DNA of 64,000 bases from Pseudomonas sp. CFBP 13711 (GCF_014842265.1 NZ_JACYVI010000011.1:1-64000), one strand, 5' to 3'. Positions 18,171 to 27,081 are shown, counted from the stretch's first letter. Translations and numbers: made by a program. Notes: generated by a model not told the origin, from the sequence alone.

Positions 18171-19427
18171 ATGACCACGCCCTCTCAATCTCAGCCATCC
18201 CTCGTCGAAGAACACTGGAGGCGCAACCTGGCCGTCTGTGTGTTCGGCGCGTTCACCACCATCGTTGCGATGACCTTGCTGCTGCCGTTTCTGCCGCTGT
18301 ATGTCGAGCACTTGGGCGTCACTGATCAGGCCGCCATCGTGCAGTGGTCAGGGGTGGCGTTTGGCGCGACCTTTCTGTCTGCCGCGCTGACCGCGCCGCT
18401 GTGGGGGCGGCTGGGTGATCGTTACGGGCGCAAGCTCATGCTGATTCGTGCCAGCCTGGGCATGGCGGTGGCGATGTCGCTGATCGGGCTGGCAGAGAAC
18501 ATTTACCAGTTGGTCGGGCTGCGTTTGCTGGCGGGGTTGCTCGGCGGCTATGCCTCCGGCGCGACCATTCTGGTCGCCACGCAGACGCCCAAGGCGCGCA
18601 CCGGCTGGGCGCTGGGCATGCTCTCGTCGGGAATCATGGCCGGTAATCTGACCGGGCCGTTGATTGGCGGGCTGTTGCCGCCGCTGATCGGCATCCGCAG
18701 CACATTCTTCCTGGCCGGGGGCGTGATCTTTCTGACCTTCCTTGCCACGCTGTTTCTGATGAAGGAGGCGCCTCGGCCCAAGCGTCAGACTGGCGTGGCG
18801 AAAGCGCCGGCTGTGCGGGCCTGGGACGTCATCGCGGACAGGAAACCGGTGCTGACCATGCTGGTTGTGGCCTGTCTGGTGATGTTTTCGCTCATGTCCA
18901 TCGAGCCGATCATCACCGTGTACCTGACCCAGATGCACAGCGAAAACGTCACGCTGATGGCCGGGCTGGTGATGTCGGTCACTGCACTGGCAAGTGTGTT
19001 GTCGGCCTCGCGGATCGGCAAGCTCGCCGACCGCATCGGCCACTGGAAAGTGGTCATCGGCTGTCTGACGGCGGCGGCTGTCTTGCTCATTCCCCAGGCG
19101 TTCGTCACCCATGCCTGGCAGCTGGTGCTGCTGCGTTTTCTCATGGGCATCGCCCTGGGTGGCCTGTTGCCGTGCATTGCGGCGATCATCCGCCATTCGG
19201 TGCCCGACGCCGTCGCCGGGCGCATGCTCGGCTACTCCACGTCCTGCCAGTACATCGGCCAGGTGCTGGGGCCACTGACCGGGGGATACCTGGGCGGGCA
19301 TTTCGGCATGCCGGTGGTCTTCATCGTCACCTGCCTGCTGATGGGCGGGTGCGCGGCCGGCATGTTGCTCATGCGGCCGCTGATTTCCGCTGGGAACGGC
19401 TTCAGCCGCAAAGAGCGCGGCATTTGA
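18171..19427 (+). CDS. MFS exporter, MdtG-like
   Basis: The 418-residue protein has about 12 membrane helices in two halves. The MFS motif A appears as GRLGDRYGRKLM after helix 2, with a related SRIGKLADRIG in the second half. A proline/glycine-rich helix 5 (SSGIMAGNLTGPLIGGLLPP) fits drug/H+ antiporters of the DHA1 class such as MdtG. Expected role: proton-driven efflux of small toxic compounds from the cytoplasm. The substrate is unknown. A strong inverted repeat sits at its start. The next gene, a sensor kinase, begins 82 bases downstream on the same strand. Confidence 0.8.
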   Translation: MTTPSQSQPSLVEEHWRRNLAVCVFGAFTTIVAMTLLLPFLPLYVEHLGVTDQAAIVQWSGVAFGATFLSAALTAPLWGRLGDRYGRKLMLIRASLGMAVAMSLIGLAENIYQLVGLRLLAGLLGGYASGATILVATQTPKARTGWALGMLSSGIMAGNLTGPLIGGLLPPLIGIRSTFFLAGGVIFLTFLATLFLMKEAPRPKRQTGVAKAPAVRAWDVIADRKPVLTMLVVACLVMFSLMSIEPIITVYLTQMHSENVTLMAGLVMSVTALASVLSASRIGKLADRIGHWKVVIGCLTAAAVLLIPQAFVTHAWQLVLLRFLMGIALGGLLPCIAAIIRHSVPDAVAGRMLGYSTSCQYIGQVLGPLTGGYLGGHFGMPVVFIVTCLLMGGCAAGMLLMRPLISAGNGFSRKERGI

Positions 19428-19509
19428 CAAAACCATGACATCCCGCACCGGATAATCGCCGCCGGTGGGGCCACGCCCCGGATTCGAGTACCGCCATGCA
19501 CGGACCTTC

Positions 19510-20805
19510 ATGGACATCAAACACAGCCTTAAACAACGGATTGTCATCGTATTTGCGTTGATGAGCGCGCTGGTCGCCGGGGTATTCGCCGTCGGCATCA
19601 TCGCCACCGTGCACGTGGTCGAAAAGCGCCTGACGATCATGAGCCTGGGCGGCAATCTGCACCGGCTGCTGGCCGTGGACAGCGTCAACGACTGGCGCCA
19701 CCGGCCGGAAAAAGACGAGTTGTTCTACGCCGACGAGGGCGTCGGTGACCTCGCCATGAGCGACGACCTCAAGGGCCTGCGCCCGGGATTCCAGGAGTTC
19801 TTTCGCGGCAAGAAAGCCTATTACGCCATGGTCTCCGAGGTAAACGGGCGCCACTACGTGCTGCTGCGTGATCAGCGCAAGTTCGAAAAGCGCGAGCGCA
19901 TTCTGTTCGGTGTGGTGCTGGTCGGTTTCTTTCTCAGCGTGCTGTTGGCGGTGCTGCTGGGTCGGCTGCTCGCGTCCCGGGTGATCACGCCGGTGTCGCG
20001 CCTGGCCGGCCAGGTGCGTCATCGCGATCAGTTGCTGGAGATGGCGCCGGTGCTCGCCAGCGACTACGCCAACGATGAAGTCGGTGCGCTGGCCCGATCA
20101 TTCGATGAAACCCTGGGCCGGCTGCGCGCCGCATTGAGCCGCGAGAAGCTGTTCACCAGCGACGTCAGCCATGAACTGCGCACGCCGCTCATGGTGCTGG
20201 CGACGTCCTGCGAATTGCTGATGGAATACCCGGCGCTGGACGACCGCTCCCGCACGCAGGTAAAGCGCATCGGCAAGGCCACGGCGGGGATGAACCAACT
20301 GGTCGAAACCTTCCTGCTGCTGGCGCGCACGGAGGGCAAGAACACGCCTCAGGGTCAGCGTTCTTCGCTGGTGCTGATTGCCGATGAGCTGGTGGACACC
20401 TGGCGCACGCCCATCGAAGCCAAAGGCTTGCGCTTTATCTATCAGCGCCACGACGGCGACGGTGAGGTCTACAACGCGCCCTTGCTGCGCTCGGTGATGG
20501 GCAATCTGCTGCGCAACGCTTGGCATTACACCGATCAGGGGTTCATTCAGCTGACCCTGCGCAGTGATGGTTTCAGCGTCGAGGACAGCGGCATCGGCAT
20601 CCCGCTGGAAAAACAGCAGGCCATGTTCCAGCCCTTCGTGCGCGGCGATGAGCAACGCGGGGAAGGGCTGGGCCTGGGGTTGTCGCTGGTTCAGCGAATC
20701 TGCGCCAATCAGCACTGGACCGTGACCCTGACCAGCCGCGATGACGGCGGATGCTGTTTTACCGTGTTGCTGAATCTCGATGAGGCCGGGGAAAAACGGG
20801 TGTGA
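19510..20805 (+). CDS. Membrane sensor histidine kinase without adjacent regulator
   Basis: The 431-residue kinase is taken from the ATG at 19510; a GTG/ATG-like upstream extension at 19465 adds an unlikely polar tail. Helix 1 lies near 10-33 and helix 2 near 138-160, bracketing a short periplasmic sensor. HAMP, HisKA with DVSHELRTPLMV (His221), NLLRNAWHYT, DSGIGIP and GLGLGLSLV follow. It is a complete inner-membrane two-component kinase. Such kinases usually follow their response regulator, but an MFS gene precedes this one and a REP region follows, so its partner is not in the window. The signal is unknown. Confidence 0.85.
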   Translation: MDIKHSLKQRIVIVFALMSALVAGVFAVGIIATVHVVEKRLTIMSLGGNLHRLLAVDSVNDWRHRPEKDELFYADEGVGDLAMSDDLKGLRPGFQEFFRGKKAYYAMVSEVNGRHYVLLRDQRKFEKRERILFGVVLVGFFLSVLLAVLLGRLLASRVITPVSRLAGQVRHRDQLLEMAPVLASDYANDEVGALARSFDETLGRLRAALSREKLFTSDVSHELRTPLMVLATSCELLMEYPALDDRSRTQVKRIGKATAGMNQLVETFLLLARTEGKNTPQGQRSSLVLIADELVDTWRTPIEAKGLRFIYQRHDGDGEVYNAPLLRSVMGNLLRNAWHYTDQGFIQLTLRSDGFSVEDSGIGIPLEKQQAMFQPFVRGDEQRGEGLGLGLSLVQRICANQHWTVTLTSRDDGGCCFTVLLNLDEAGEKRV

Positions 20806-20836
20806 GCGCCCTCCGTTTTGCGTTGTAACGGCCGAC

Positions 20837-20945
20837 GCCTTCCCGGCAGTAGGACCGGCTTCAGCCGGGAAGAGGCCAGTGGGTACAGTCTCAATTTTGC
20901 AGCGGGACTATTGACGCCTTCCCGGCTAAAGCCGGTCCTACAGTT
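20837..20945. repeat. REP pair (BIME-like), part of a 598-base mostly non-coding gap
   Basis: Two REP palindromes face each other: gtaggaccggcttcagccgg at about 20849-20875 and cttcccggctaaagccggtc at about 20913-20942. A partial copy (gccttcccggc) lies at 20837. Each can fold into a hairpin and may protect or end the upstream kinase mRNA. The gap 20806-21403 otherwise holds only a doubtful small ORF (21064-21249) and presumably the promoter of the KaiC-like gene. Confidence 0.85.
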
Positions 20946-21063
20946 GAGGTCGTAGCCAATCCAGCTCGGTGCACACGACACCGTTCACTCCATTGGTCCG
21001 GTGAACCGCACGAGTGCCTGCCGGTGCGCTCCAACACCTGCCTCCCTCAATGGACCTGCAACC

Positions 21064-21249
21064 ATGTGCCCAGACCGCTCATCACTCGTTCGCGGGGCTG
21101 CTGACGATCAACCGGCTGACCCTGACGACACGCCTGAATACCCGTTGTCCGCCCCCATCAAGCCCGACGATCCCGAGCGGCGCACCGAGCAGTCCCAGGC
21201 CGAGACGGACGGCTGTGCCCCGGAACCCGGATCCGATTCGGTCGAGTGA
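21064..21249 (+). CDS. Possible small acidic, Pro-rich protein (doubtful)
   Basis: This frame of 61 codons from the ATG at 21064 (82 codons if the GTG at 21001 is used) encodes a disordered, acidic, proline-rich peptide (ADDQPADPDDTPEYPLS). No signal peptide, helix or known domain is seen and there is no convincing RBS. Short proteins of this composition do occur in Pseudomonas, so it is kept as a candidate only. Confidence 0.3.
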   Translation: MCPDRSSLVRGAADDQPADPDDTPEYPLSAPIKPDDPERRTEQSQAETDGCAPEPGSDSVE

Positions 21250-21403
21250 TAAACACCCGTTCGAATGGGTTTGCCGCGATGTCTGTCGGCGAATGCGTGT
21301 GAATCTGTCATGAGAATTGATGATTGCCCTTGGAAAGCTTCCTTAAAAACTCAATAATCCGCGATTAGTCGCGGACTTAACTCGCAATATTCACGACGCC
21401 AAT

Positions 21404-22852
21404 ATGGTGGCGGAGGAAGCAAATTTGAATCAGCTAAAACGCCTTCAGAGCGGAATTGAAGGGCTTGATGAGCTGCTAATGGGCGGTTTCGTTGCCGGAT
21501 CCTCGTACATCATTCAGGGCCGACCGGGCTCCGGAAAAACCATTCTGGCCAACCAGATCGGTTTCAATCACATCCGCAATGGCGGCCGAGTGCTGTTCGC
21601 GACCCTGCTCGCCGAACCCCACGAGCGGCTGTTTCAGTTTCTTTCCACGCTGAGCTTCTTCGACAAGGACCGGGTCGGCGACCAGATCCAGTTCGTGAGC
21701 GCGTTCGACACCATGGAAAACGACGGCCTCGATGAAGTCGTCAAGCTGCTGCGCCGGGAGATCGTCCGCCAGAAGTCCACGGTGATGATCCTCGACGGGC
21801 TGCTCAATGCCCGCTCCAAAGCCGAATCCACCCTCAACACCAAACGCTTTATCTCCGAATTGCAGGGCCATGCCGCCTTCGCCGGTTGCACGGTGTTCTT
21901 CCTGACCAGCTCCCAGCTGGATGACGGCAGCCCCGAACACACCATGGTCGACGGCGTGCTGGAAATGGGTGAAGAACTGGTCGGCAACCGTTCCGTACGC
22001 CGCATCAAGGCGCGCAAGACCCGCGGCAGCGGCGCCATCCCCGGCGCCCACGAATGCGAAATCACCGAAAACGGCCTGGTCGTCTACCCGCGCCTCGAAA
22101 GCACCATCACCCACTCGGCGCTGCGCGACAGCGCGGAATTCAGTGTCGTCCCCAGCGGCATCGACACGCTGGACCCGTTGATTGGCGGTGGTCTGGTGGA
22201 ATCGTCGGTGACCTTGCTCCTCGGCCCGTCGGGCACTGGCAAGACCACATTCGGCCTCAATTTCCTCGCTCGCTCGACGCCCGACGAGCCCGGGTTGTTG
22301 TTTGGCTTCTACGAGTCGCCCCAGCGCCTTCGGGTGAAGGCGGCGGCGCTCGGGCTGGACTTCGAAGCGCTGGAGCGCGCCGGTGCGCTGCACATTGCCT
22401 GGAAATCGGCGAGCGCCGAGTTGATCGACAAACTGGCCCTCGACCTGCTGCGGATCGTCGAGCAGCAGGGCATCAAGCGGGTGTTCCTCGACAGCCTCGG
22501 TGGCATGGCCCGCGCTTCGGCCGATCAATCGCGGATTCTCGACCTCTTCAGTGCCCTGATGAGCGAGCTTCGCGCCCGTGGCGTCACGGTGGTCTGCAGC
22601 TGGGAAATCCGCGGCCTGATCGGCGGCAAGATCGACGCCCCGGCCCCGGACATGTCGGGCATTGTCGACAACCTCATGCTGATCCGCTTTGCGCAATCGA
22701 CAGCGGGGCTGACCCGCCAACTGTCGATCCTCAAAATCCGCGATAACCCCTACGACCCGGCCCTGCTGGACGTCTTGATTGGCGAGCAGGGTCTGACTGT
22801 GAAAAAGGCTGCGTTTCATGCCCTCGACGATTCAGGCAATGCAACGGCGTAG
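21404..22852 (+). CDS. KaiC-like double RecA-domain ATPase
   Basis: The 482-residue protein has two KaiC/RecA ATPase domains, each with a P-loop: GRPGSGKT at 39-46 and GPSGTGKT at 274-281. Walker B-like strands are STVMILDGLL and KRVFLDSLGG. Where cyanobacterial KaiC has paired catalytic glutamates, domain 1 has LLAEPHE and domain 2 has FYESP, so activity may differ between the domains. No KaiA or KaiB gene is nearby. A single-domain response regulator follows 45 bases downstream, a pairing that suggests a signalling role rather than a full clock. Expected to be cytoplasmic and hexameric by family analogy. Confidence 0.85.
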   Translation: MVAEEANLNQLKRLQSGIEGLDELLMGGFVAGSSYIIQGRPGSGKTILANQIGFNHIRNGGRVLFATLLAEPHERLFQFLSTLSFFDKDRVGDQIQFVSAFDTMENDGLDEVVKLLRREIVRQKSTVMILDGLLNARSKAESTLNTKRFISELQGHAAFAGCTVFFLTSSQLDDGSPEHTMVDGVLEMGEELVGNRSVRRIKARKTRGSGAIPGAHECEITENGLVVYPRLESTITHSALRDSAEFSVVPSGIDTLDPLIGGGLVESSVTLLLGPSGTGKTTFGLNFLARSTPDEPGLLFGFYESPQRLRVKAAALGLDFEALERAGALHIAWKSASAELIDKLALDLLRIVEQQGIKRVFLDSLGGMARASADQSRILDLFSALMSELRARGVTVVCSWEIRGLIGGKIDAPAPDMSGIVDNLMLIRFAQSTAGLTRQLSILKIRDNPYDPALLDVLIGEQGLTVKKAAFHALDDSGNATA

Positions 22853-22897
22853 AAGTCGTCATCGAGCCGATGATCGCTCGTTCGCGCGGAGGGCTGC

Positions 22898-23257
22898 ATG
22901 ACCACGATTCTGATTGTCGATGATGAATACCTCATCGCCGACATACTGAGCTTCGCGCTGGAAGACGAAGGCTACCTGACCGTCACCGCCAGCAGCGGAT
23001 TGAAGGCCCTCGGCATTCTCGAACGCGAGCGCCCGCAGCTGATCATCACCGATTACATGATGCCCGGGATGAACGGCATCGAGCTGGCGGAAGCGGTTCG
23101 CATGAATCAGAGCCTGGGGCAGATTCCCATTGTGCTGATGAGCGGTGCGCAGTCCCATCTGGGCATCGCCCGGCCCGATCTGTTCAGCAAGGTGTTCGAC
23201 AAGCCCTTCGAGATCAGCGCGGTGCTCGACGCCGTGCGCGCGCTGCTGGGCACCTAG
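22898..23257 (+). CDS. Single-domain response regulator (CheY-like)
   Basis: The 119-residue receiver domain alone has all key positions: Asp8-Asp9 (LIVDDE), phospho-acceptor Asp52 (IITDYMMPGMNG), Ser82 and Lys102 (VFDKPF). There is no output domain, so it must act through protein contacts. An obvious partner is the KaiC-like ATPase 45 bases upstream in the same direction. RBS-like cggaggg lies before the ATG. The kinase that phosphorylates it is unknown. Confidence 0.88.
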   Translation: MTTILIVDDEYLIADILSFALEDEGYLTVTASSGLKALGILERERPQLIITDYMMPGMNGIELAEAVRMNQSLGQIPIVLMSGAQSHLGIARPDLFSKVFDKPFEISAVLDAVRALLGT

Positions 23258-23285
23258 GCCGGCTTCAGCCGGGAAGAGGCCGGTA
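23255..23285 (+). repeat. Single REP element
   Basis: The REP core ggcttcagccgggaagaggc begins at the very stop of the response regulator gene and may serve as its 3' hairpin. Confidence 0.7.
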
Positions 23286-23350
23286 CCGACGCCATCGTTA
23301 TTGCGGCGCGGCAGGTGTTGCCGGGAGTGGATACACGCTCAGGAGAGCAG

Positions 23351-23368
23351 GGCGGCTGTAAGGCCGCC
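23351..23368. terminator. Possible convergent hairpin
   Basis: A 6-bp GC stem (ggcggc / gccgcc) with a six-base loop lies between the converging response-regulator and small hypothetical genes. There is no clear T-run on either side, so termination is only a guess. Confidence 0.3.
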
Positions 23369-23377
23369 TGGATTGAA

Positions 23378-23614
23378 TCAACGGCCGTCAGCAACCTTGC
23401 GTTCGATCTCAGCTGACTTTCTGTTCAGCTCTTCGGCGTCCTGTTCCTTTTCCCGAATGGAGGTCGGGGTGATGACTTCGTCCACCGCGCGGGTGTTGTC
23501 GTCGGTGTCGTTGAGGTCTCGCTGTACGACGTTGACGGGTTTGCCGGCGCTGTCGAGGGTTGGCGCGTCGGGCTGGGTGACGTTGTGTGGGTCGATTGGG
23601 GTGTCATTGCTCAT
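23378..23614 (-). CDS. Small hydrophilic conserved-type hypothetical protein
   Basis: This 78-residue acidic protein is rich in Asp, Asn and Thr, with a C-terminal charged helix (REKEQDAEELNRKSAEIER) that could form a short coiled coil. A good RBS (gagga) lies eight bases before the ATG, supporting expression. There is no signal peptide or membrane segment. No function is recognised. It stands alone between the KaiC module and the ABC transporter genes. Confidence 0.65.
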   Translation of the reverse strand: MSNDTPIDPHNVTQPDAPTLDSAGKPVNVVQRDLNDTDDNTRAVDEVITPTSIREKEQDAEELNRKSAEIERKVADGR

Positions 23615-23709
23615 GGATTCATCCTCGCTGTGGGGTATGAAGGTTGGATGTGTGAGCGGTCGGCGAGTTCGGTTTTTTTCGACGGCGCACTAACCTGATC
23701 CGCGGCCGA

Positions 23710-24501
23710 TCAACGTTGCTCCACCAGATTGAGAAAGCGCCGCGTGCGCTCGTTGTCCGGGTCGACCAGCACCTCGGTCGGCGAGCCATCGGCGACGATG
23801 CGCCCGGCCTCCATGAACAGCACGCGGTCGGCGATGTCCTGGGCGAACTTCATTTCGTGGGTCACCAGCAGCATGGTCATCTGCTGCTCGTGGGCGATGG
23901 CACGGATCACCGCCAGCACTTCACCGACCAGCTCCGGGTCCAGCGCGGAGGTGACCTCGTCGAACAGCATCACCTGGGGCCGCATGGCCAGCGCCCGGGC
24001 GATCGCGACGCGCTGTTGCTGGCCGCCGGAAAGCTGCGCGGGATAGGCATCGGCCTTGTGGCTCAAACCGACCAGCCCGAGGTATTGATGGGCGCGCTCC
24101 AGGGCCTCTTCGCGACTGAGCTTGAGCACCTGAAGCGGCGCTTCGGTGACGTTCTGCTGCACGGTCAGGTGCGGAAACAGGTTGAACTGCTGAAACACCA
24201 TGCCCACCCGGTGCACCACCGGTGGCTTTTTCGCGCCGGGCCAGTGCCAGCCGCCGGATTTGGCCGGCACCGGCGCGCCGGCCACCTCAATGCTGCCGTG
24301 CTGATAGGCCTCAAGGCCCTTGATCAGGCGCAGCACCGTGGATTTGCCCGAACCGCTAGGGCCGATCAGCGCGACTTTCTGGCCGGCGGGAATGCTCAGG
24401 TCCAGGTGATCGATGACCCGGGTCGCGCCGAAGTTTTTCACCACTTGCTTGAGGATGATCTGCGGCGAAGCGCCGGGCAGAGCGTGTGCGAGATCAGACA
24501 T
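23710..24501 (-). CDS. ehuA: ABC transporter ATP-binding protein, EhuA/polar amino-acid type
   Basis: The 263-residue ATPase has Walker A GPSGSGKST near 47-55, Q-loop VFQQFNLFPHL, signature LSGGQQQR, Walker B VMLFDEVTSALDP and His loop VTHEM. An insertion of about 20 residues between Walker A and the Q-loop (PVPAKSGGWHWPGAKK) is also seen in proteins named EhuA. It powers the two permeases encoded just upstream on the same strand and overlaps the second by eight bases. Ectoine uptake is the name-giving role. The actual substrate here may be another amino-acid-like compound. Confidence 0.82.
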   Translation of the reverse strand: MSDLAHALPGASPQIILKQVVKNFGATRVIDHLDLSIPAGQKVALIGPSGSGKSTVLRLIKGLEAYQHGSIEVAGAPVPAKSGGWHWPGAKKPPVVHRVGMVFQQFNLFPHLTVQQNVTEAPLQVLKLSREEALERAHQYLGLVGLSHKADAYPAQLSGGQQQRVAIARALAMRPQVMLFDEVTSALDPELVGEVLAVIRAIAHEQQMTMLLVTHEMKFAQDIADRVLFMEAGRIVADGSPTEVLVDPDNERTRRFLNLVEQR

Positions 24502-25144
24502 GGCTGCGCCTCTCGAAATATTTGAACAACAGGGAGGTCGGCACGCTGATCGCCAGAAACATCAGCGCCATCACCGTGTAGGGCTCGTTGTAGCGGTAGG
24601 TCATGCCGGCGATCTGTTTCGCCGCCTGGAACAGCTCGGGAATGGTGATCACCGCCAGCAGCGGGGTTTCCTTGAACATGCCGATGAGGTAATTGCCGAG
24701 CACCGGCAGCATCGGCTTGAGGGCTTGGGGCAGGACGATCCGCCGCCACGTCGTGGCGCTGTCGAAATCCAGTGCCCTGGCCGCTTCCCATTGACCGGCC
24801 GGCACGCCTTCGATGGCACCGCGAAAGGCTTCGGCAATGTAGGCCGCGTAGTACAGCCCCAGCCCGATCACTCCGGTGGAAATCGGCGGCAGGGTCAGGC
24901 CGGCCAGGGGCAGGGCGAAGAACAGCACGTACAGCTGAACCATCAGCGGCGTGTGCCGAAAGAAGCTCAGGTAGCCGGCGCTCAGTCGTTGCACCAGCGT
25001 TTTTTTCGAGCGCTGGGCGATGGCCAGCAGCAGACCGAGCAGCACCGCCAGCAGAAAGCCGAGGATCACCACTTGCAGCGTCACCAGCAGCCCCTGAAAC
25101 AGATCGGGGACGATGGACCAGGCGAAGGCGTAATCGAAGTTCAT
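24494..25144 (-). CDS. ehuD: ABC permease, polar amino-acid (EhuD-like)
   Basis: The 216-residue inner-membrane permease has about five helices. It carries the HisM/HisQ-type coupling motif (EAFRGAIEGVPAGQWEAARA then RIVLPQALKPMLPVLGN), which contacts the ATPase. It pairs with the permease encoded upstream, overlapping it by four bases, to form a heterodimeric channel. It imports a small polar solute delivered by the binding protein at 26206. Confidence 0.84.
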   Translation of the reverse strand: MNFDYAFAWSIVPDLFQGLLVTLQVVILGFLLAVLLGLLLAIAQRSKKTLVQRLSAGYLSFFRHTPLMVQLYVLFFALPLAGLTLPPISTGVIGLGLYYAAYIAEAFRGAIEGVPAGQWEAARALDFDSATTWRRIVLPQALKPMLPVLGNYLIGMFKETPLLAVITIPELFQAAKQIAGMTYRYNEPYTVMALMFLAISVPTSLLFKYFERRSHV

Positions 25145-25821
25145 GGCGCCACCCCGCGACGCCAGTGGGTGACCCGTCGCTCATAGCGCTTGACCAGCCA
25201 ACTGAGCGGCCAGGCCATGACGAAATAACACACCAGCACAATGCTCCAGATCAGCGTCTGCTGACCCAGGGTGGTGATCAGTTGACCGCCGGAAAAGGTC
25301 AGGTCGCTGAGGGTGATCAATGACACCAGCGAGGTGGTCTTTAACAGTTCGACCAATTGATTGCCCATCGGCGGCAGCATGAACGGCAGCGCCTGGGGCA
25401 GGATGATTCGGCGAAACGCGTTGATCGCGTCGAAGTCCAGGGCCTTGATCGCGTCGCGCTGGCCCCGGGCGACGTTGCTCAGGGCCGAGCGGACGATTTC
25501 CGAACCGTAGGCCGAGAAGGTCAGGCCCAGGCCGAGAATGCCGGTGGTCATCGGGGCCAGGGTGATGCCAAACAGCGGCAGGATGAAGAACAGGTAAAAC
25601 AGCAGCACCAGGGCGGATATGCCACGCAGGATTTCGACGTAGACCGTCGCGATCCAGCGCCAAGCGCGCCACGGCGACAGGCGCATCAGCGCGATGACAA
25701 ACGACATCACCACCACGACGACTTGGGCGAAGAAGGTGATTTCAAGGGTGACCAGTGCGCCGTTGGCCAGTTGGCGGGCGATGAAGCGCGCGGTGTCCAG
25801 GGTGGAAGCATCAAAAAGCAT
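25141..25821 (-). CDS. ehuC: ABC permease, polar amino-acid (EhuC-like)
   Basis: The 226-residue permease has about five membrane helices and the coupling loop EIVRSALSNVARGQRDAIKA followed by RIILPQALPFMLPPMGN. It is translationally coupled to the partner permease downstream. A 384-base gap full of REP elements separates it from the binding-protein gene upstream, so the two halves of the operon may be expressed at different levels. Confidence 0.84.
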   Translation of the reverse strand: MLFDASTLDTARFIARQLANGALVTLEITFFAQVVVVVMSFVIALMRLSPWRAWRWIATVYVEILRGISALVLLFYLFFILPLFGITLAPMTTGILGLGLTFSAYGSEIVRSALSNVARGQRDAIKALDFDAINAFRRIILPQALPFMLPPMGNQLVELLKTTSLVSLITLSDLTFSGGQLITTLGQQTLIWSIVLVCYFVMAWPLSWLVKRYERRVTHWRRGVAP

Positions 25822-26205
25822 GGGCCGTACTCGTATGGGCTGGGGCCGTTATGTTGCGGGGTGAAAAATCAACTTTGCGGTGTGCCTATCGACGCCTTCC
25901 CGGCTAAAGCCGGTCCCACTGAATGCACGCGATCCCACAGTAGGACCGGCTTTAGCCGGGAAGAGGCCCGTGCAGGCGCCATCAATTTTGCGGTGTGCTC
26001 ACCGACGCCTTCCCGGCTGAAGCCGGTCCCACTGAATGCACGCGATCCCGCTGTAGGACCGGCTTCAGCCGGGAAGAGGCCCGTGCAGGCGCCATCAATT
26101 TTGCGGTGTGCTCACCGACGCCTTCCCGGCTGAAGCCGGTCCTACAATGGCATCGGCATCGGCATCGGCATCGGCATCGGCATCGGCATCAGCATCAGGT
26201 CGGCA
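25822..26205. repeat. Five-REP cluster with 113-bp period, then GGCATC microsatellite
   Basis: This gene-free stretch has REP palindromes at about 25891-25920, 25940-25966, 26003-26032, 26052-26079 and 26116-26146. They alternate in orientation and form a tandem array with a period near 113 bases. It is followed by seven perfect copies of ggcatc at 26149-26190 and degenerate copies up to the binding-protein stop. It lies inside the ABC operon, between the binding-protein gene and the first permease gene. REP hairpins of this kind can stabilise upstream mRNA. Confidence 0.9.
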
Positions 26206-27081
26206 TCAGCGGTTGCAGCGTTGCTCGGCCGTCACGTCTGCGGGTGGCAGTTCGTTTTCGGTGTAGCCGTATTTCTGCAGGATCTTCAGCAGGTCGCCGG
26301 ACGCGCGCAGTTTCGCCAGTTGCTCATTGAACGCCTGGGTAAACGCCGGATCGTTTTTCGGCAGGCCGTAGGCGTGGTAATTCCAGGTCGGTTTGCCGCC
26401 GGCATCCGGGATCTGCTCGAACGGCAGCGCCCGTTCAACCGGCGTGCCCTCGGCTTTTTTCAGCAGGCCGATGATCTCGGCATCCGGGAAGTACACCACG
26501 TCGACGCGGTCGGCCTGCAGCGCGGCGAGGGCTTCAGTGTCCTTGTCGAAGAGCACAACGTTGCCATTGCTGATGCCGCTGTCCTTGGCTTCCTGCACCT
26601 GATTGCTGCCGGGCTGGGTCGCCAGCCGCGCCTTGCCGTTGGCTGCGACGTCCTTGAGGCTGTGCAGCTTCAGCGGGTTGCCGGCCTTGACCAGAAACGC
26701 GCCGCCGGAACGGGTGACCGGGTTGGAATAGCCAATCACTTTGCAGCGCGCCGGATTGATGAACAGGCCGGCACCGATCAGATCGAAACGACCTGCCGCA
26801 AGACCCGGCACCAGCGAGCCGAACTCGGTGATCGGCAGCTCAACCTTGCTGATGCCCAGGGGCTCCAGAATGGCCCGGAGGATTTCGACGTTGGCGCCGA
26901 CGATTTTCCCGTCAGTGCCCACGTACGCATAGGGTTGCTCATTGGCGATGCCGGCGGTCAGGCCCTGACTGCGGCCCTTTTCCAGCAGGCCGGCGACGGC
27001 GGAGAACGAAAACACGGCATTCAGCAGCAGGGCGGAGCCGAGTACGGCAGACAGCGACAGCGGTTTTAAGCCTTTCATCAA
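26206..27081 (-). CDS. ehuB: Periplasmic substrate-binding protein, EhuB-like
   Basis: The 291-residue class III solute-binding protein has a signal peptide (hydrophobic core LSAVLGSALLLNAVFSFS, cut near SAVAG). Family features include GIANEQPYAYVGTDGK, RFDLIGAGLFINPARCKVIG and ALQADRVDVVYFPDAEI. It feeds the permeases at 25141 and 24494. The RCK motif after the N-P-A turn is typical of EhuB-type proteins, but ligand identity is not proven. The C-terminal tail has a Cys (EQRCNR). A hexanucleotide microsatellite reaches its stop codon. Confidence 0.8.
   Translation of the reverse strand: MMKGLKPLSLSAVLGSALLLNAVFSFSAVAGLLEKGRSQGLTAGIANEQPYAYVGTDGKIVGANVEILRAILEPLGISKVELPITEFGSLVPGLAAGRFDLIGAGLFINPARCKVIGYSNPVTRSGGAFLVKAGNPLKLHSLKDVAANGKARLATQPGSNQVQEAKDSGISNGNVVLFDKDTEALAALQADRVDVVYFPDAEIIGLLKKAEGTPVERALPFEQIPDAGGKPTWNYHAYGLPKNDPAFTQAFNEQLAKLRASGDLLKILQKYGYTENELPPADVTAEQRCNR

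Noticed and set aside
25891..26190. CRISPR array
   Set aside because: Repeats are palindromic REPs alternating in direction with shared flanks and a hexamer microsatellite; there are no unique spacers and no cas genes.
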